From Plantactinospora mayteni (lineage in GTDB: Bacteria; Actinomycetota; Actinomycetes; Mycobacteriales; Micromonosporaceae), in the NCBI RefSeq assembly GCF_016862935.1, contig NZ_BONX01000008.1, forward strand, positions 124,001 to 188,000: a stretch of DNA of 64,000 bases, read 5' to 3'. This document shows positions 34,201-41,721 of this stretch, piece by piece (the stretch's first letter is position 1; the number at the start of each line of letters is the position of its first letter). The position numbers and the translations under genes are program-made. A model generated the notes under the pieces. It was not told the origin of the DNA and did not search any database. It saw nothing but the letters and a program-made list of their open reading frames with translations.

Positions 34201-35262
34201 ATGGACATCGGGGTGGTCTTCCAGTGCGACCCGCCGGCCAGCGAGGTGGTGGCGCTGGCGAAACGGGCCGAGGCGGCCGGCTTCAGTCACGTCTGGACCT
34301 TCGACTCGCACCTGCTCTGGCAGGAACCGTTCGTGATCTACTCGCAGATCCTCGCCGAGACCGAACGGGTGATGGTCGGGCCGATGGTGACCAACCCCGG
34401 CACCCGGGACTGGACCGTCACCGCCTCGCTCTTCGCCACCCTCAACGAGATGTACGGCAACCGTACGGTCTGCGGGATCGGCCGGGGTGACTCGGCGCTG
34501 CGTACCCTCGGCTATCCGCCGACCACCATCGGGGAGCTGCGGGACTGCGTGACGGTGATCCGGGAGTTGGCGCACGGCCGGAGCGCCGACTACCGGGGGC
34601 GGGAGGTGAGCTTCCCGTGGGTGAGCGGCGGGGCGCTGGAGATGTGGATCGCCGCGTACGGGCCCCGGGCGCTCGCGCTGGCCGGCGAGATCGGCGACGG
34701 CTACATCCTGCAACTCGCCGACCCGGACATCGCGGCCTGGATGATCGGCACGGTGCGGCGGGCCGCCGAACGGGCCGGCCGGGACCCGGCGGCGATCAGG
34801 TTCTGCGTGGCCGCCCCCGCCTACGTCGGTGACGACCTGGCGCACCAGCGCGATCAGTGCCGCTGGTTCGGCGGGATGGTCGGCAACCACGTCGCCGACA
34901 TCGTCGCCCGGTACGGTGCCGACGGCTCCGGCGCGGTGCCGAGAGCGCTGACCGACTACATCGCCGGGCGGCGCGGCTACGACTACGCCGAGCACGGCCG
35001 GGCCGGCAACACGCACACCGACTTCGTACCGGACGAGATCGTCGACCGGTTCTGCCTGCTCGGGCCGGTCTCGGCACACCTGGAGAAGCTCGCCGCGCTG
35101 CGGGAACTCGGCGTCGACCAGTTCGCCGTCTATCTCCAGCACGACGACAAGGAACACACCCTGGCCGCGTACGGCGAGTCGGTCATCCCGGCGCTGGGCG
35201 GTACGGCACCCGGGACCCCACCGCCCCGGGGCGGTGTCGACGTACCGGCGACGGCGGGCTGA
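34201..35262 (+). CDS. LLM-class flavin/F420 oxidoreductase (TIGR03842-like)
   Basis: The 353-residue product is a luciferase-like TIM barrel beginning MDIGVVFQCDPPASEVVALAKRAEAAGFSHVWTFDSHLLWQEPF. This is the start seen in the F420-dependent TIGR03842 group, which commonly lies next to dihydropyrimidinase genes. GIGRGDSALRTLG (about 95-107) and MWIAAYGPRALALAGEIGDGYIL (about 148-170) are typical cofactor-pocket segments. The reaction is unknown; it could oxidise or reduce an odd pyrimidine or amide substrate using F420 (inference from context). It follows mmsA by 7 nt and precedes the permease by 7 nt. Confidence 0.85.
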   Translation: MDIGVVFQCDPPASEVVALAKRAEAAGFSHVWTFDSHLLWQEPFVIYSQILAETERVMVGPMVTNPGTRDWTVTASLFATLNEMYGNRTVCGIGRGDSALRTLGYPPTTIGELRDCVTVIRELAHGRSADYRGREVSFPWVSGGALEMWIAAYGPRALALAGEIGDGYILQLADPDIAAWMIGTVRRAAERAGRDPAAIRFCVAAPAYVGDDLAHQRDQCRWFGGMVGNHVADIVARYGADGSGAVPRALTDYIAGRRGYDYAEHGRAGNTHTDFVPDEIVDRFCLLGPVSAHLEKLAALRELGVDQFAVYLQHDDKEHTLAAYGESVIPALGGTAPGTPPPRGGVDVPATAG

Positions 35263-35269
35263 GCGCGGC

Positions 35270-36157
35270 ATGCCCACGTCGGGTCGCGGCGGTTGGCGGG
35301 GCCGGGGGCGGGTGGCCGCCGGCACGCTCGGCGCGACGCTGCTCGGCGTACTGCTCTGGGAGGGTTACAAGGCGGTCGGCGACCCGGACGGCACGATGCT
35401 GTTCGGGGTGCGGCTGCTGCCCCGGGCCGACGACGCGGCGATGCCACACGTCGCCGAGATCCTCGGCCGGTTCGCCGATCCCGAACTGGCCGGCGGCGAA
35501 CCGGTCGGCATGGTGGTACTGCGGGCCGCCGCGTTCACCCTGCGCGGCGTGGCGGTCGGCTTCGCCGTGGCGGTGCTGGTCGGTGCGCTGCTGGCGGTGC
35601 TGATGCAGCGGTTCCGGGTCGCCGAGCGGGGACTGCTGCCGTACGTGGTCCTGTCCCAGACCGTACCGCTGATCGCCCTCGCCCCGGTGATCGCCGGCTG
35701 GGGCGGGCAGTTCAGCATCGGCTCCCGCCCGTGGCAGCCGTGGATGTCGGTGGCGGTCATCGCGACATACCTGGCGTTCTTTCCGATCGCGGTGGGGCTG
35801 CTGCGCGGACTCCAGTCCCCGGCCCCGATCGCCGAGGAGCTGATGCGCAGCTACGCGGCCGGCTGGTGGCGCACGCTGGTGAAACTGCGGCTGCCGGCGG
35901 CCCGACCGTACCTCTTCCCGGCGCTCCGGCTGGCCGGCGCGGCGGCGGTGGTCGGTGCGGTGGTGGGGGAGATCTCCACCGGTACCCGGGGCGGCATCGG
36001 CCGGCTGGTCGTCGAGTACGCCCGGGAGGCGACCACCGACCCGGCCAAGGTCTACACCGCGCTGCTCGGTGCGGCGCTGCTCGGGCTGGTGGTGGCCGGC
36101 GCGGTCGGCCTGGCGGAACTGCTGCTGTCCCCCCGACGAAGGGCCTCGACGCGGTGA
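35270..36157 (+). CDS. ABC transporter permease (SsuC/ThiX type), first
   Basis: The 295-residue product has a cleavage-free N-terminal helix (about 15-30) and a BPD_transp_1 domain (about 85-280) with six predicted helices. The EAA-like loop EELMRSYAAGWWRTLVKLRLPAARPYLFPALR (about 188-220) contacts the ATPase. It resembles permeases of the nitrate/taurine/thiamine-precursor importers. The operon encodes a second, different permease, so the channel may be a heterodimer. The stop overlaps the ATPase GTG (GTGA). The start is ATG 35270; no strong Shine-Dalgarno sequence, as expected for coupled translation. Confidence 0.88.
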   Translation: MPTSGRGGWRGRGRVAAGTLGATLLGVLLWEGYKAVGDPDGTMLFGVRLLPRADDAAMPHVAEILGRFADPELAGGEPVGMVVLRAAAFTLRGVAVGFAVAVLVGALLAVLMQRFRVAERGLLPYVVLSQTVPLIALAPVIAGWGGQFSIGSRPWQPWMSVAVIATYLAFFPIAVGLLRGLQSPAPIAEELMRSYAAGWWRTLVKLRLPAARPYLFPALRLAGAAAVVGAVVGEISTGTRGGIGRLVVEYAREATTDPAKVYTALLGAALLGLVVAGAVGLAELLLSPRRRASTR

Positions 36158-36300
36158 CGGAGATGGAGACCGGTGCGGTGACCGACCCGGCGCCGGCCGG
36201 TGCGGTGACCGATCGCGCGCCGGACGCGGTGACCGACCCGGCGGAGGGCGAGGCGGTGGTCGACCGGGCGGCCGAGGCGGTGATCGATCGGGTGATGCCG
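36151..36300. repeat. Degenerate tandem repeat at a permease stop / ATPase start
   Basis: The core GCGGTGAC recurs at 36151, 36175, 36202 and 36226, with GCGGTGGT and GCGGTGAT variants after it. The first copy holds the overlapping GTGA of the ATPase start and permease stop. Translated, this gives a chain of AVTDPAP/AVTDRAP/AVTDPAE/AVVDRAA/AVIDRV. Confidence 0.7.
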
Positions 36301-37200
36301 TCGACCGGCGGCGTGATCCCGAAAGGCCGCGCAGGGCGAGCGGCCAGCGCCAGCACGGCCTCCGGCCGACCAGTCGAGCCCGGTCCGGCGGTGGAACTGG
36401 CCGGAGTGGCGAAGGTGTTCAACGCCGGCCGTCCGGACGAGGTCACCGCACTCGACGGCGTCGACCTGACCGTCGGCCGGGGCGAGTTCGTCAGCCTGAT
36501 CGGGCCGTCCGGGTGCGGCAAGTCCACCCTGCTCCGGCTGGTGGCCGACCTGGTGCCGCCGACCGGCGGGACGGTACGGGTGGCGGACCGGTCGGCCCGG
36601 CAGGCCCGGCGGGACCTGGCCTACGGCATCGCGTTCCAGCAGGCCGGCCTGCTGGACTGGCGGACGGTGGCCCGCAACGTGGAACTGCCGCTGGAGTTGC
36701 GCGGGCTGTCCCGGCGGGACCGGCAGGGCAAGGCGCGGGAGATGCTGGAACTGGTCGGGCTGGCCGACTTCGCCGGGCACTATCCGGACCAGCTCTCCGG
36801 CGGGATGCAGCAGCGGGTGGCGATCGCCCGCGCGCTGGCGGTGGATCCGCCGCTGCTGCTGATGGACGAGCCGTTCGGGGCGCTGGACGAGATGACCCGG
36901 GAACGGTTGCAGGACGAGCTGCTGCGGATCTGCGCCCGCAAGGGCACCAGCGCGCTCTTCGTCACCCACTCGATCCCGGAGGCGGTCTACCTGTCGGACC
37001 GGGTGGTGGTGATGTCCGCCCGGCCCGGCCGGATCGTCGAGATCGTCGGCGTGGAGCTGGGGGAGCGGACCGAGGCGACCCGGCAGTCGGCGGCGTTCTT
37101 CGCCGGCATCACCCGGGTCCGCGAGGCGCTGCGGGGTACGCCAGCACGGTCAGCCCCGCCAGCGGGCGCGGACCAGGCCGCTGCCGGGGCACCGGCATGA
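36154..37200 (+). CDS. ABC transporter ATP-binding protein
   Basis: The 348-residue product has an unusual 75-residue repetitive N-terminus (AVTDPAP..., AVTDRAP..., AVVDRAA...) that is coded by the tandem repeat. The ATPase proper runs from about residue 80 and has Walker A GPSGCGKST, Q-loop IAFQQAG, signature LSGGMQQRV and Walker B LLLMDEP, then VTHSIPEAVYLSDRV as the switch region. It belongs to the SsuB/TauB-type importers. The GTG start overlaps the upstream permease stop and its own stop overlaps the next ATG (ATGA). Confidence 0.9.
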   Translation: MTEMETGAVTDPAPAGAVTDRAPDAVTDPAEGEAVVDRAAEAVIDRVMPSTGGVIPKGRAGRAASASTASGRPVEPGPAVELAGVAKVFNAGRPDEVTALDGVDLTVGRGEFVSLIGPSGCGKSTLLRLVADLVPPTGGTVRVADRSARQARRDLAYGIAFQQAGLLDWRTVARNVELPLELRGLSRRDRQGKAREMLELVGLADFAGHYPDQLSGGMQQRVAIARALAVDPPLLLMDEPFGALDEMTRERLQDELLRICARKGTSALFVTHSIPEAVYLSDRVVVMSARPGRIVEIVGVELGERTEATRQSAAFFAGITRVREALRGTPARSAPPAGADQAAAGAPA

Positions 37201-38084
37201 CCTCCGACGGAGCCGCCCCGGGTTCGTCGGCCGGGTCGGCCGGGCTCGTCGACCCGACCGTGGCGGTGGATCCGGCCGCGCCGGTCGGGGTCCGCCAGCG
37301 GAGCCGGGCGGCCGGAACCACCGGGCTTTTCCGGTCGGCCTGGCCGCCGCTGCTCTTCGGCGTGCTCGGGCTGCTGGTCTGGGAGCTGACGGTCACCCTC
37401 GGCCGGGTGGCGCCGTTCCTGCTGCCGGCACCGTCCCGGATCGGCGCCGAGTTCTGGGACAACCGGGCCACCATCTGGCAGGTCGGACTGGCCAGCGGCG
37501 GCAACGCCGGAATCGGGCTGCTGCTCGGTACGCTGGCCGCGCTCGCCGCCGCGATGCTGGCCAGCCGGTTCGGCTTCCTGGCCGAGGTGTCGCTGCCGGT
37601 CGCGGCGGCGCTGAACGCGCTGCCGATCATCGCGCTGGCCCCGATCCTGAACAACATGTTCTCCTCGACCAGCAGCATCCCGCGCCGGCTGGTGGTCGCG
37701 ATCGTGGTCTTCTTCCCGGTCTTCCTCAACACGCTGCGCGGGCTGGCCGAGGTGAATCCGGTGCACCGGGAGCTGATGACCAGTTACGCGGCCGGCGGCT
37801 GGGCCTTCACCCGGCTGGTACGGCTGCCCGGGGCGCTGCCGTTCGTCTTCACCGGACTGCGGCAGGCCGCCTCGCTGGCGGTGATCGCCGCCGTGGTGGC
37901 CGAGTACTTCGGCGGGCGGCAGGACGGGCTCGGTTCCCGGATCACCTCGGCCGCCTCCTACACCGCGTACCCGCGCGCCTGGGCGTTCGTGCTCGGCGCC
38001 TGCGTACTCGGTCTCGTCTTCTATCTCGCCGCCCTCGGCCTGGAACGCCTCGCGATGCCCTGGCGCGCGCGGCGGCCGGGCTGA
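37197..38084 (+). CDS. ABC transporter permease, second
   Basis: The 295-residue product has a 50-residue soluble start, then a permease domain with six helices (about 48-285). The ATPase-contact loop is ELMTSYAAGGWAFTRLVRLPGALPFVFTGLRQA (about 193-225). It is related in type to, but clearly different from, the first permease of the operon. Both conserve MTSYAAG/MRSYAAG-type EAA loops. ATG 37197 overlaps the ATPase stop by 4 nt. It is probably the partner subunit in a heterodimeric channel for the substrate delivered by the lipoprotein encoded next. Confidence 0.88.
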   Translation: MTSDGAAPGSSAGSAGLVDPTVAVDPAAPVGVRQRSRAAGTTGLFRSAWPPLLFGVLGLLVWELTVTLGRVAPFLLPAPSRIGAEFWDNRATIWQVGLASGGNAGIGLLLGTLAALAAAMLASRFGFLAEVSLPVAAALNALPIIALAPILNNMFSSTSSIPRRLVVAIVVFFPVFLNTLRGLAEVNPVHRELMTSYAAGGWAFTRLVRLPGALPFVFTGLRQAASLAVIAAVVAEYFGGRQDGLGSRITSAASYTAYPRAWAFVLGACVLGLVFYLAALGLERLAMPWRARRPG

Positions 38085-38171
38085 GCCCCGACCCGCCTGG
38101 CCCTCGCCCGCCCGGCGCAGCCCGACCCCGGGGCCGACCGGCTCCGACCGGAGTTCACCGCTGGAGGAACG

Positions 38172-39344
38172 ATGCGAACATCCGCACGCCGGCTTCCGGG
38201 CCTCGGCGGCCACCTCGGCCGCGGCCTCGTCGCCGGAATACTGAGCGTCGCCCTGCTGACCGGCTGCGGGACGGCGGACAACGCCGGCACCCCGAGCACC
38301 GGGGCGGGCGGGACCACCAAGGTCCGGTTGCAGTTGCAGTGGTTCGTCCAGGCCCAGTTCGCCGGCTTCATCGCCGCCGCCGACCGGGGCTTCTACGCCG
38401 AACAGGGCCTGGACGTGCAGATCCTGGAGGGCGGCGTCGACATCGTGCCGCAGACCGTGCTGGCACAGGGGCAGGCCGACTTCGCGGTGGCCTGGGTGCC
38501 GAAGGCGCTCGCCTCCCGGGAACAGGGTGCCGGGATCACCCAGATCGCACAGATCTTCCAGCGCTCCGGGACCTACCAGGTCAGCTTCGCGGACCGGAAG
38601 ATCGGCTCGCCGGCCGACCTGCGGGGCAAGAAGGTCGGCAACTGGGGGTTCGGCAACGAGTTCGAACTCTTCGCCGCGATGACCAAGGCCGGCCTCGACC
38701 CGGGCCGGGACGTGACGCTGGTGCAGCAGCAGTTCGACATGCAGGCGCTGCTGCGCGGTGACATCGACGCCGCCCAGGCGATGAGCTACAACGAGTACGC
38801 CCAACTGCTGGAGGCGAAGGATCCGAAGACCGGTCAGCTCTATCGGCCGGAGGCGTTCACCGTGCTCGACTGGAACTCGGTCGGCACGGCGATGCTCCAG
38901 GACGCGATCTGGGCCGGCAGCGAGCGGCTGGCGAACGACAAGGCGTACCAGGAGACCGCGACGAAGTTCCTGGCCGGCACCCTGAAGGGGTGGATCTACT
39001 GCCGGGACAACGTGGCACAGTGCCGTGATCTGGTGGTGAAGCGGGGGGCCAAACTGGGCGCCAGTCACCAACTGTGGCAGGCGAACGAGGTCAACAAGCT
39101 GGTCTGGCCGTCGCCGGGCGGGATCGGGGTGGTCGACGAGGCGGCCTGGAACGCCACCGTCGACCTGGCACTGACCGCCCGGAACCAGGACGGCAAGACG
39201 GTGTTGACCAAGCGGCCGGAGCCGACCGCGTACACCAACGACCACGTCCGGGCGGCGCTGGACCAGGTACGGGCGGCCGGCCTCGACGTCACCGGCACCG
39301 GGTACCAGCCGATCACGGTCACCCTGAACGAGGGCGGCGCCTGA
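38172..39344 (+). CDS. ABC transporter substrate-binding lipoprotein (NMT1/ThiY type)
   Basis: The 390-residue product begins with a lipoprotein signal whose lipobox LLTGC ends at Cys32. The mature domain begins VRLQLQWFVQAQFAGFIAAADRGFYAEQGLDVQILEGG, which is the NMT1/THI5-like pattern of HMP, riboflavin and pyrimidine-like importers. It then runs through the GQADFAVAWVPKAL hinge segment to residue 390. GGAGGAACG precedes ATG 38172. As the last gene of the pyrimidine operon, it probably captures a pyrimidine, dihydropyrimidine or hydantoin (inference). The stop is duplicated by a 22-bp repeat. Confidence 0.88.
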   Translation: MRTSARRLPGLGGHLGRGLVAGILSVALLTGCGTADNAGTPSTGAGGTTKVRLQLQWFVQAQFAGFIAAADRGFYAEQGLDVQILEGGVDIVPQTVLAQGQADFAVAWVPKALASREQGAGITQIAQIFQRSGTYQVSFADRKIGSPADLRGKKVGNWGFGNEFELFAAMTKAGLDPGRDVTLVQQQFDMQALLRGDIDAAQAMSYNEYAQLLEAKDPKTGQLYRPEAFTVLDWNSVGTAMLQDAIWAGSERLANDKAYQETATKFLAGTLKGWIYCRDNVAQCRDLVVKRGAKLGASHQLWQANEVNKLVWPSPGGIGVVDEAAWNATVDLALTARNQDGKTVLTKRPEPTAYTNDHVRAALDQVRAAGLDVTGTGYQPITVTLNEGGA

Positions 39345-39367
39345 GCTGAACGAGGGCGGCGCCTGAG
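39324..39367. repeat. 22-bp exact tandem duplication over a stop codon
   Basis: CTGAACGAGGGCGGCGCCTG plus AG occurs at 39324-39345 and again at 39346-39367 with no mismatch. The stop codon of the substrate-binding lipoprotein gene (39342-39344) is in the first copy and repeated in the second. The exact identity suggests it is recent. Confidence 0.92.
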
Positions 39368-39417
39368 CGGAGAGTACGGCCTCGGGGCGCCGGCCGAGGG
39401 CGGTATCGGGCTCGTCG

Positions 39418-39449
39418 GGCTTTCCCGGTTGGTGGTGGCCGGGAAAGTC
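39418..39449 (+). terminator. Terminator after the pyrimidine operon
   Basis: TTTCCCGG (39421-39428) pairs with CCGGGAAA (39439-39446), extended by flanking pairs to 39418/39449, with a loop of 10 nt. It lies 75 nt after the last operon stop and before the cysteine dioxygenase regulatory region. Confidence 0.65.
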
Positions 39450-39476
39450 ACTCCGAGTGCCGATCGGGGCTTGTGG

Positions 39477-39503
39477 TAAAACCTACTAAGCAGATAGGTT
39501 TTA
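39477..39503. promoter_or_regulatory. AT-rich palindrome upstream of the cysteine dioxygenase gene
   Basis: TAAAACCTA (39477-39485) and TAGGTTTTA (39495-39503) are exact inverted repeats with a 9-nt spacer. It is conspicuously AT-rich for this DNA and ends 46 nt before the cysteine dioxygenase ATG. Position and symmetry fit a repressor operator at the promoter. Confidence 0.65.
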
Positions 39504-39549
39504 TGGGCTACTCTCGCGGGTAGTCGAACACTTGCCCTGAGGACCGAAA

Positions 39550-40029
39550 ATGATCTCCATTTCTCCGAACCCGTTGACCGGGCCAGATCCGCTGGCCATC
39601 GCCCGCCGGTACGCGGCGGACGCGGCCGGCCCGGCCGGCTGGGCGGTGCCGCTGCGCTTCGATCCGGTCGAACGCTGGTACCACCGTCTGGCCAGCGCCA
39701 CCGACCACGAGGTGTGGCTGCTCACCTGGCTGCCCGGCCAGCACACGGACCTGCACGACCACGGCGGATCCGCCGGCGCCTTCCTGGTCGCCGCCGGAAC
39801 GCTGGTCGAGGAGACCGTGGCCCGCGGCGGGCTCCACCCCCGGCGGCTCGGCACCGGGGCCGGTCGCCGGTTCGGTGCCCGGCACGTGCACCGGGTCGCC
39901 AACAACGGCGACCAGCCCGCGGTGAGCGTGCACGTCTACCGTCCCGCGCTGCGCAGCATGACCCGCTACCGGCTCGACGGCGGGCGGCTGCGGGTCGCGG
40001 ACGTGGCCGAGGCGGGGGTCGCCTGGTGA
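39550..40029 (+). CDS. Cysteine dioxygenase
   Basis: The 159-residue product is a cupin of the cysteine dioxygenase type I family. The iron ligands are His69, His71 (TDLHDHGGSAGAF) and His114 (GARHVHRVANNG). It adds O2 to cysteine to give cysteine sulfinic acid. Its partner is the rhodanese 55 nt downstream, and they form a sulfur-handling pair. An AT-rich palindrome (39477-39503) just upstream suggests tight repression. ATG 39550 has GAGGA upstream at good spacing. The length is normal for bacterial CDO. Confidence 0.9.
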   Translation: MISISPNPLTGPDPLAIARRYAADAAGPAGWAVPLRFDPVERWYHRLASATDHEVWLLTWLPGQHTDLHDHGGSAGAFLVAAGTLVEETVARGGLHPRRLGTGAGRRFGARHVHRVANNGDQPAVSVHVYRPALRSMTRYRLDGGRLRVADVAEAGVAW

Positions 40030-40084
40030 CCGGGTGCGGCACCCGGCGCGGGTTCGAGGCCCGACACGACGGAAGGACAGCACG

Positions 40085-40588
40085 GTGAACCTGACCAACC
40101 TCCGAGAGCCGGTCGACGGCTGTCGCCGAGCGCAGGCCCCGGCCGGTTCGCGGAGCATCGACGAGATTCTCGCCGCCGCCCGGGTGCGGCTGCGCCGCCT
40201 GGAACCGGAGGCGGGGCACCTCGCCGCCCGCGCCGGTGCGGTGCTGGTGGACATCCGCCCGGCCGCCCAGCGGGCCGCCACCGGATCGATCCCCGGCGCG
40301 CTGGTGGTGGAGCGGAACGTCCTCGAGTGGCGGTTCGACCCGCGCAGCTCGGCCCGGCTCCCGCTCGCCGACCGGTACGACCTGCCGGTCGTCGTCTTCT
40401 GCCAGGAGGGCTACACGTCGTCGCTGGCCGCCGCCGCGCTCCAGGACCTCGGCCTGCACCGGGCCACCGACATCGTCGGCGGGTTCGTCGCCTGGCGCGG
40501 GCTCGGGCTGCCCGCCTTCGGGCCGACCGACGTCTACGCCCAGCCCGATTTCGTCCCGCCGGTGATCCCCCGGCGGGCGCTCACCTGA
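40085..40588 (+). CDS. Rhodanese-domain protein
   Basis: The 167-residue product has one rhodanese domain (about 25-150). The active-site loop carries Cys106 in VFCQEGYTSSLAA, the sulfur-accepting residue. VLVDIRPAAQRAATGSIPGALVVER (about 53-77) and DIVGGFVAWRGLGLPAF (about 130-147) are also standard. It would move sulfane sulfur, probably from cysteine catabolism or as a sulfur donor, working with the CDO encoded upstream. GTG 40085 follows GGAAGGA. The regulator gene begins 56 nt after the stop. Confidence 0.88.
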   Translation: MNLTNLREPVDGCRRAQAPAGSRSIDEILAAARVRLRRLEPEAGHLAARAGAVLVDIRPAAQRAATGSIPGALVVERNVLEWRFDPRSSARLPLADRYDLPVVVFCQEGYTSSLAAAALQDLGLHRATDIVGGFVAWRGLGLPAFGPTDVYAQPDFVPPVIPRRALT

Positions 40589-40644
40589 CCCCGCGCGCCA
40601 CCGCACGCGGGCGGACCGGACCAACGTCCCACGAAGGAGTTTCC

Positions 40645-41472
40645 ATGTCGGTCGTCGCCATCCACCCGCGTACGCCGTCGCCGGCCGGACCGCGCCGGCC
40701 CGCCTCGGCCCGGCGCCGGTCACCGGTCGCCGAGACCGCACCGGTCATCCGGGTCACCGTCGATCTCCCGCTGGTCGGCGGGCGGGTCACCCCGGAACTG
40801 ACCCTGCTGCTGGGACTGGTCCGGGAGCTGCGCGACCAGGGCGCCGACGTGGTGACCGAGACCCGCCTGCCGGGCCGGCCCGCCACCGATCCCGGCCTGC
40901 CCGGCCTGCCGGACTCGGTGCTAACCGGCCTGCCGGATTCGGTACTGCCCGACGTCGCCGCATCGGTGCTGTCCGACGTCGCCGGATCGGGCCTGCCCGG
41001 CATTGCCGGATCGGCTCTGCCGGGCCTGTCGGAGCCGCTCCTGGGCGGTGTCGCCGGTCCGGTGCCCGGGGCCGTCGCGCCGGTCCGGCCGGTGGAGACC
41101 GGGGCCGAGCCGACCGGTCCGGGCAGCAGCGCCGCAGCGTCGGCGACCGGTCCGGGCGGTGCCGGCACGGGCGCGCTGCGGGTGCTGACCGGGCCTCGGG
41201 TGGTACTCCAGGGCGGGCGACCCGTCCCGTTCACCCGGCTGGAGTTCGACCTGCTGGTCTTCCTGGCTCGCAACCCCCGCCGGGTGTTCACCCGGTTGCA
41301 GCTGCTCAGCAACGTCTGGGGGTACGAGCACGCCGTCGCCCGTACCGTCGACGTGCACGTACGCCGGCTACGAGCCAAGTTCGCCCGGTCGGTGCCGCTG
41401 GTGACCACCGTGCACGGGGTCGGCTACCGGCTCGCCGACGACGCCCCGGTACGGATCGACGACCGCGCCTGA
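40645..41472 (+). CDS. Winged-helix (OmpR/PhoB-type) regulator lacking a receiver domain
   Basis: The 275-residue product has an N-terminal domain (about 35-75, IRVTVDLPLVGGRVTPELTLLLGLVRELRDQGADVVTETR) and a repetitive middle (about 85-150) made of GLPDSVLT/GLPDSVLP/DVAASVLS-like 8-residue units. It ends in a trans_reg_C winged helix (about 180-270, VPFTRLEFDLLVFLARNPRRVFTRLQLLSNVWGYEH...VDVHVRRLRAKF). No receiver domain is present, so it is not a standard response regulator. A close paralogue is at 45926. AAGGAG precedes ATG 40645. It may regulate the CDO pair or the redox operon that starts 250 nt downstream. Confidence 0.85.
   Translation: MSVVAIHPRTPSPAGPRRPASARRRSPVAETAPVIRVTVDLPLVGGRVTPELTLLLGLVRELRDQGADVVTETRLPGRPATDPGLPGLPDSVLTGLPDSVLPDVAASVLSDVAGSGLPGIAGSALPGLSEPLLGGVAGPVPGAVAPVRPVETGAEPTGPGSSAAASATGPGGAGTGALRVLTGPRVVLQGGRPVPFTRLEFDLLVFLARNPRRVFTRLQLLSNVWGYEHAVARTVDVHVRRLRAKFARSVPLVTTVHGVGYRLADDAPVRIDDRA
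40903..41022. repeat. 24-bp coding tandem repeat, 5 copies
   Basis: Five 24-bp units (40903, 40927, 40951, 40975, 40999) encode the 8-residue repeat GLPDSVLT and variants inside the winged-helix regulator's linker. The length stays a multiple of three, so the reading frame is kept when copies change. Confidence 0.75.
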
Positions 41473-41621
41473 CCGGCCGGCGGCCTCCGAGGCCCGTCCA
41501 CGCTGGACGGATCGTTCACCCGCTAGTCATGGGATGTTCTCCGAGTTCGATGGAGGTGCCGCGACCTGCGATGTTGCTGATCTAGCAGGTCGAGAGCCAG
41601 TCGTGACAGCGGATGCTGGCA

Positions 41622-41650
41622 TTGACATGGGTTGTCCCTCGGGATAGAAA
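41622..41650 (+). promoter_or_regulatory. Near-consensus promoter of the redox operon
   Basis: TTGACA (41622-41627), a 17-nt spacer and TAGAAA (41645-41650) is an almost perfect housekeeping promoter, very unusual for such GC-rich DNA. Transcription would begin about 65 nt before the first operon start codon at 41722. Confidence 0.8.
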
Positions 41651-41721
41651 TCTTCGAATACGAGCGATGGCCCGACAAAAGTTGTCAGCCACGCTCGGTC
41701 GCGTTTCACCGAGGAGGCCAG

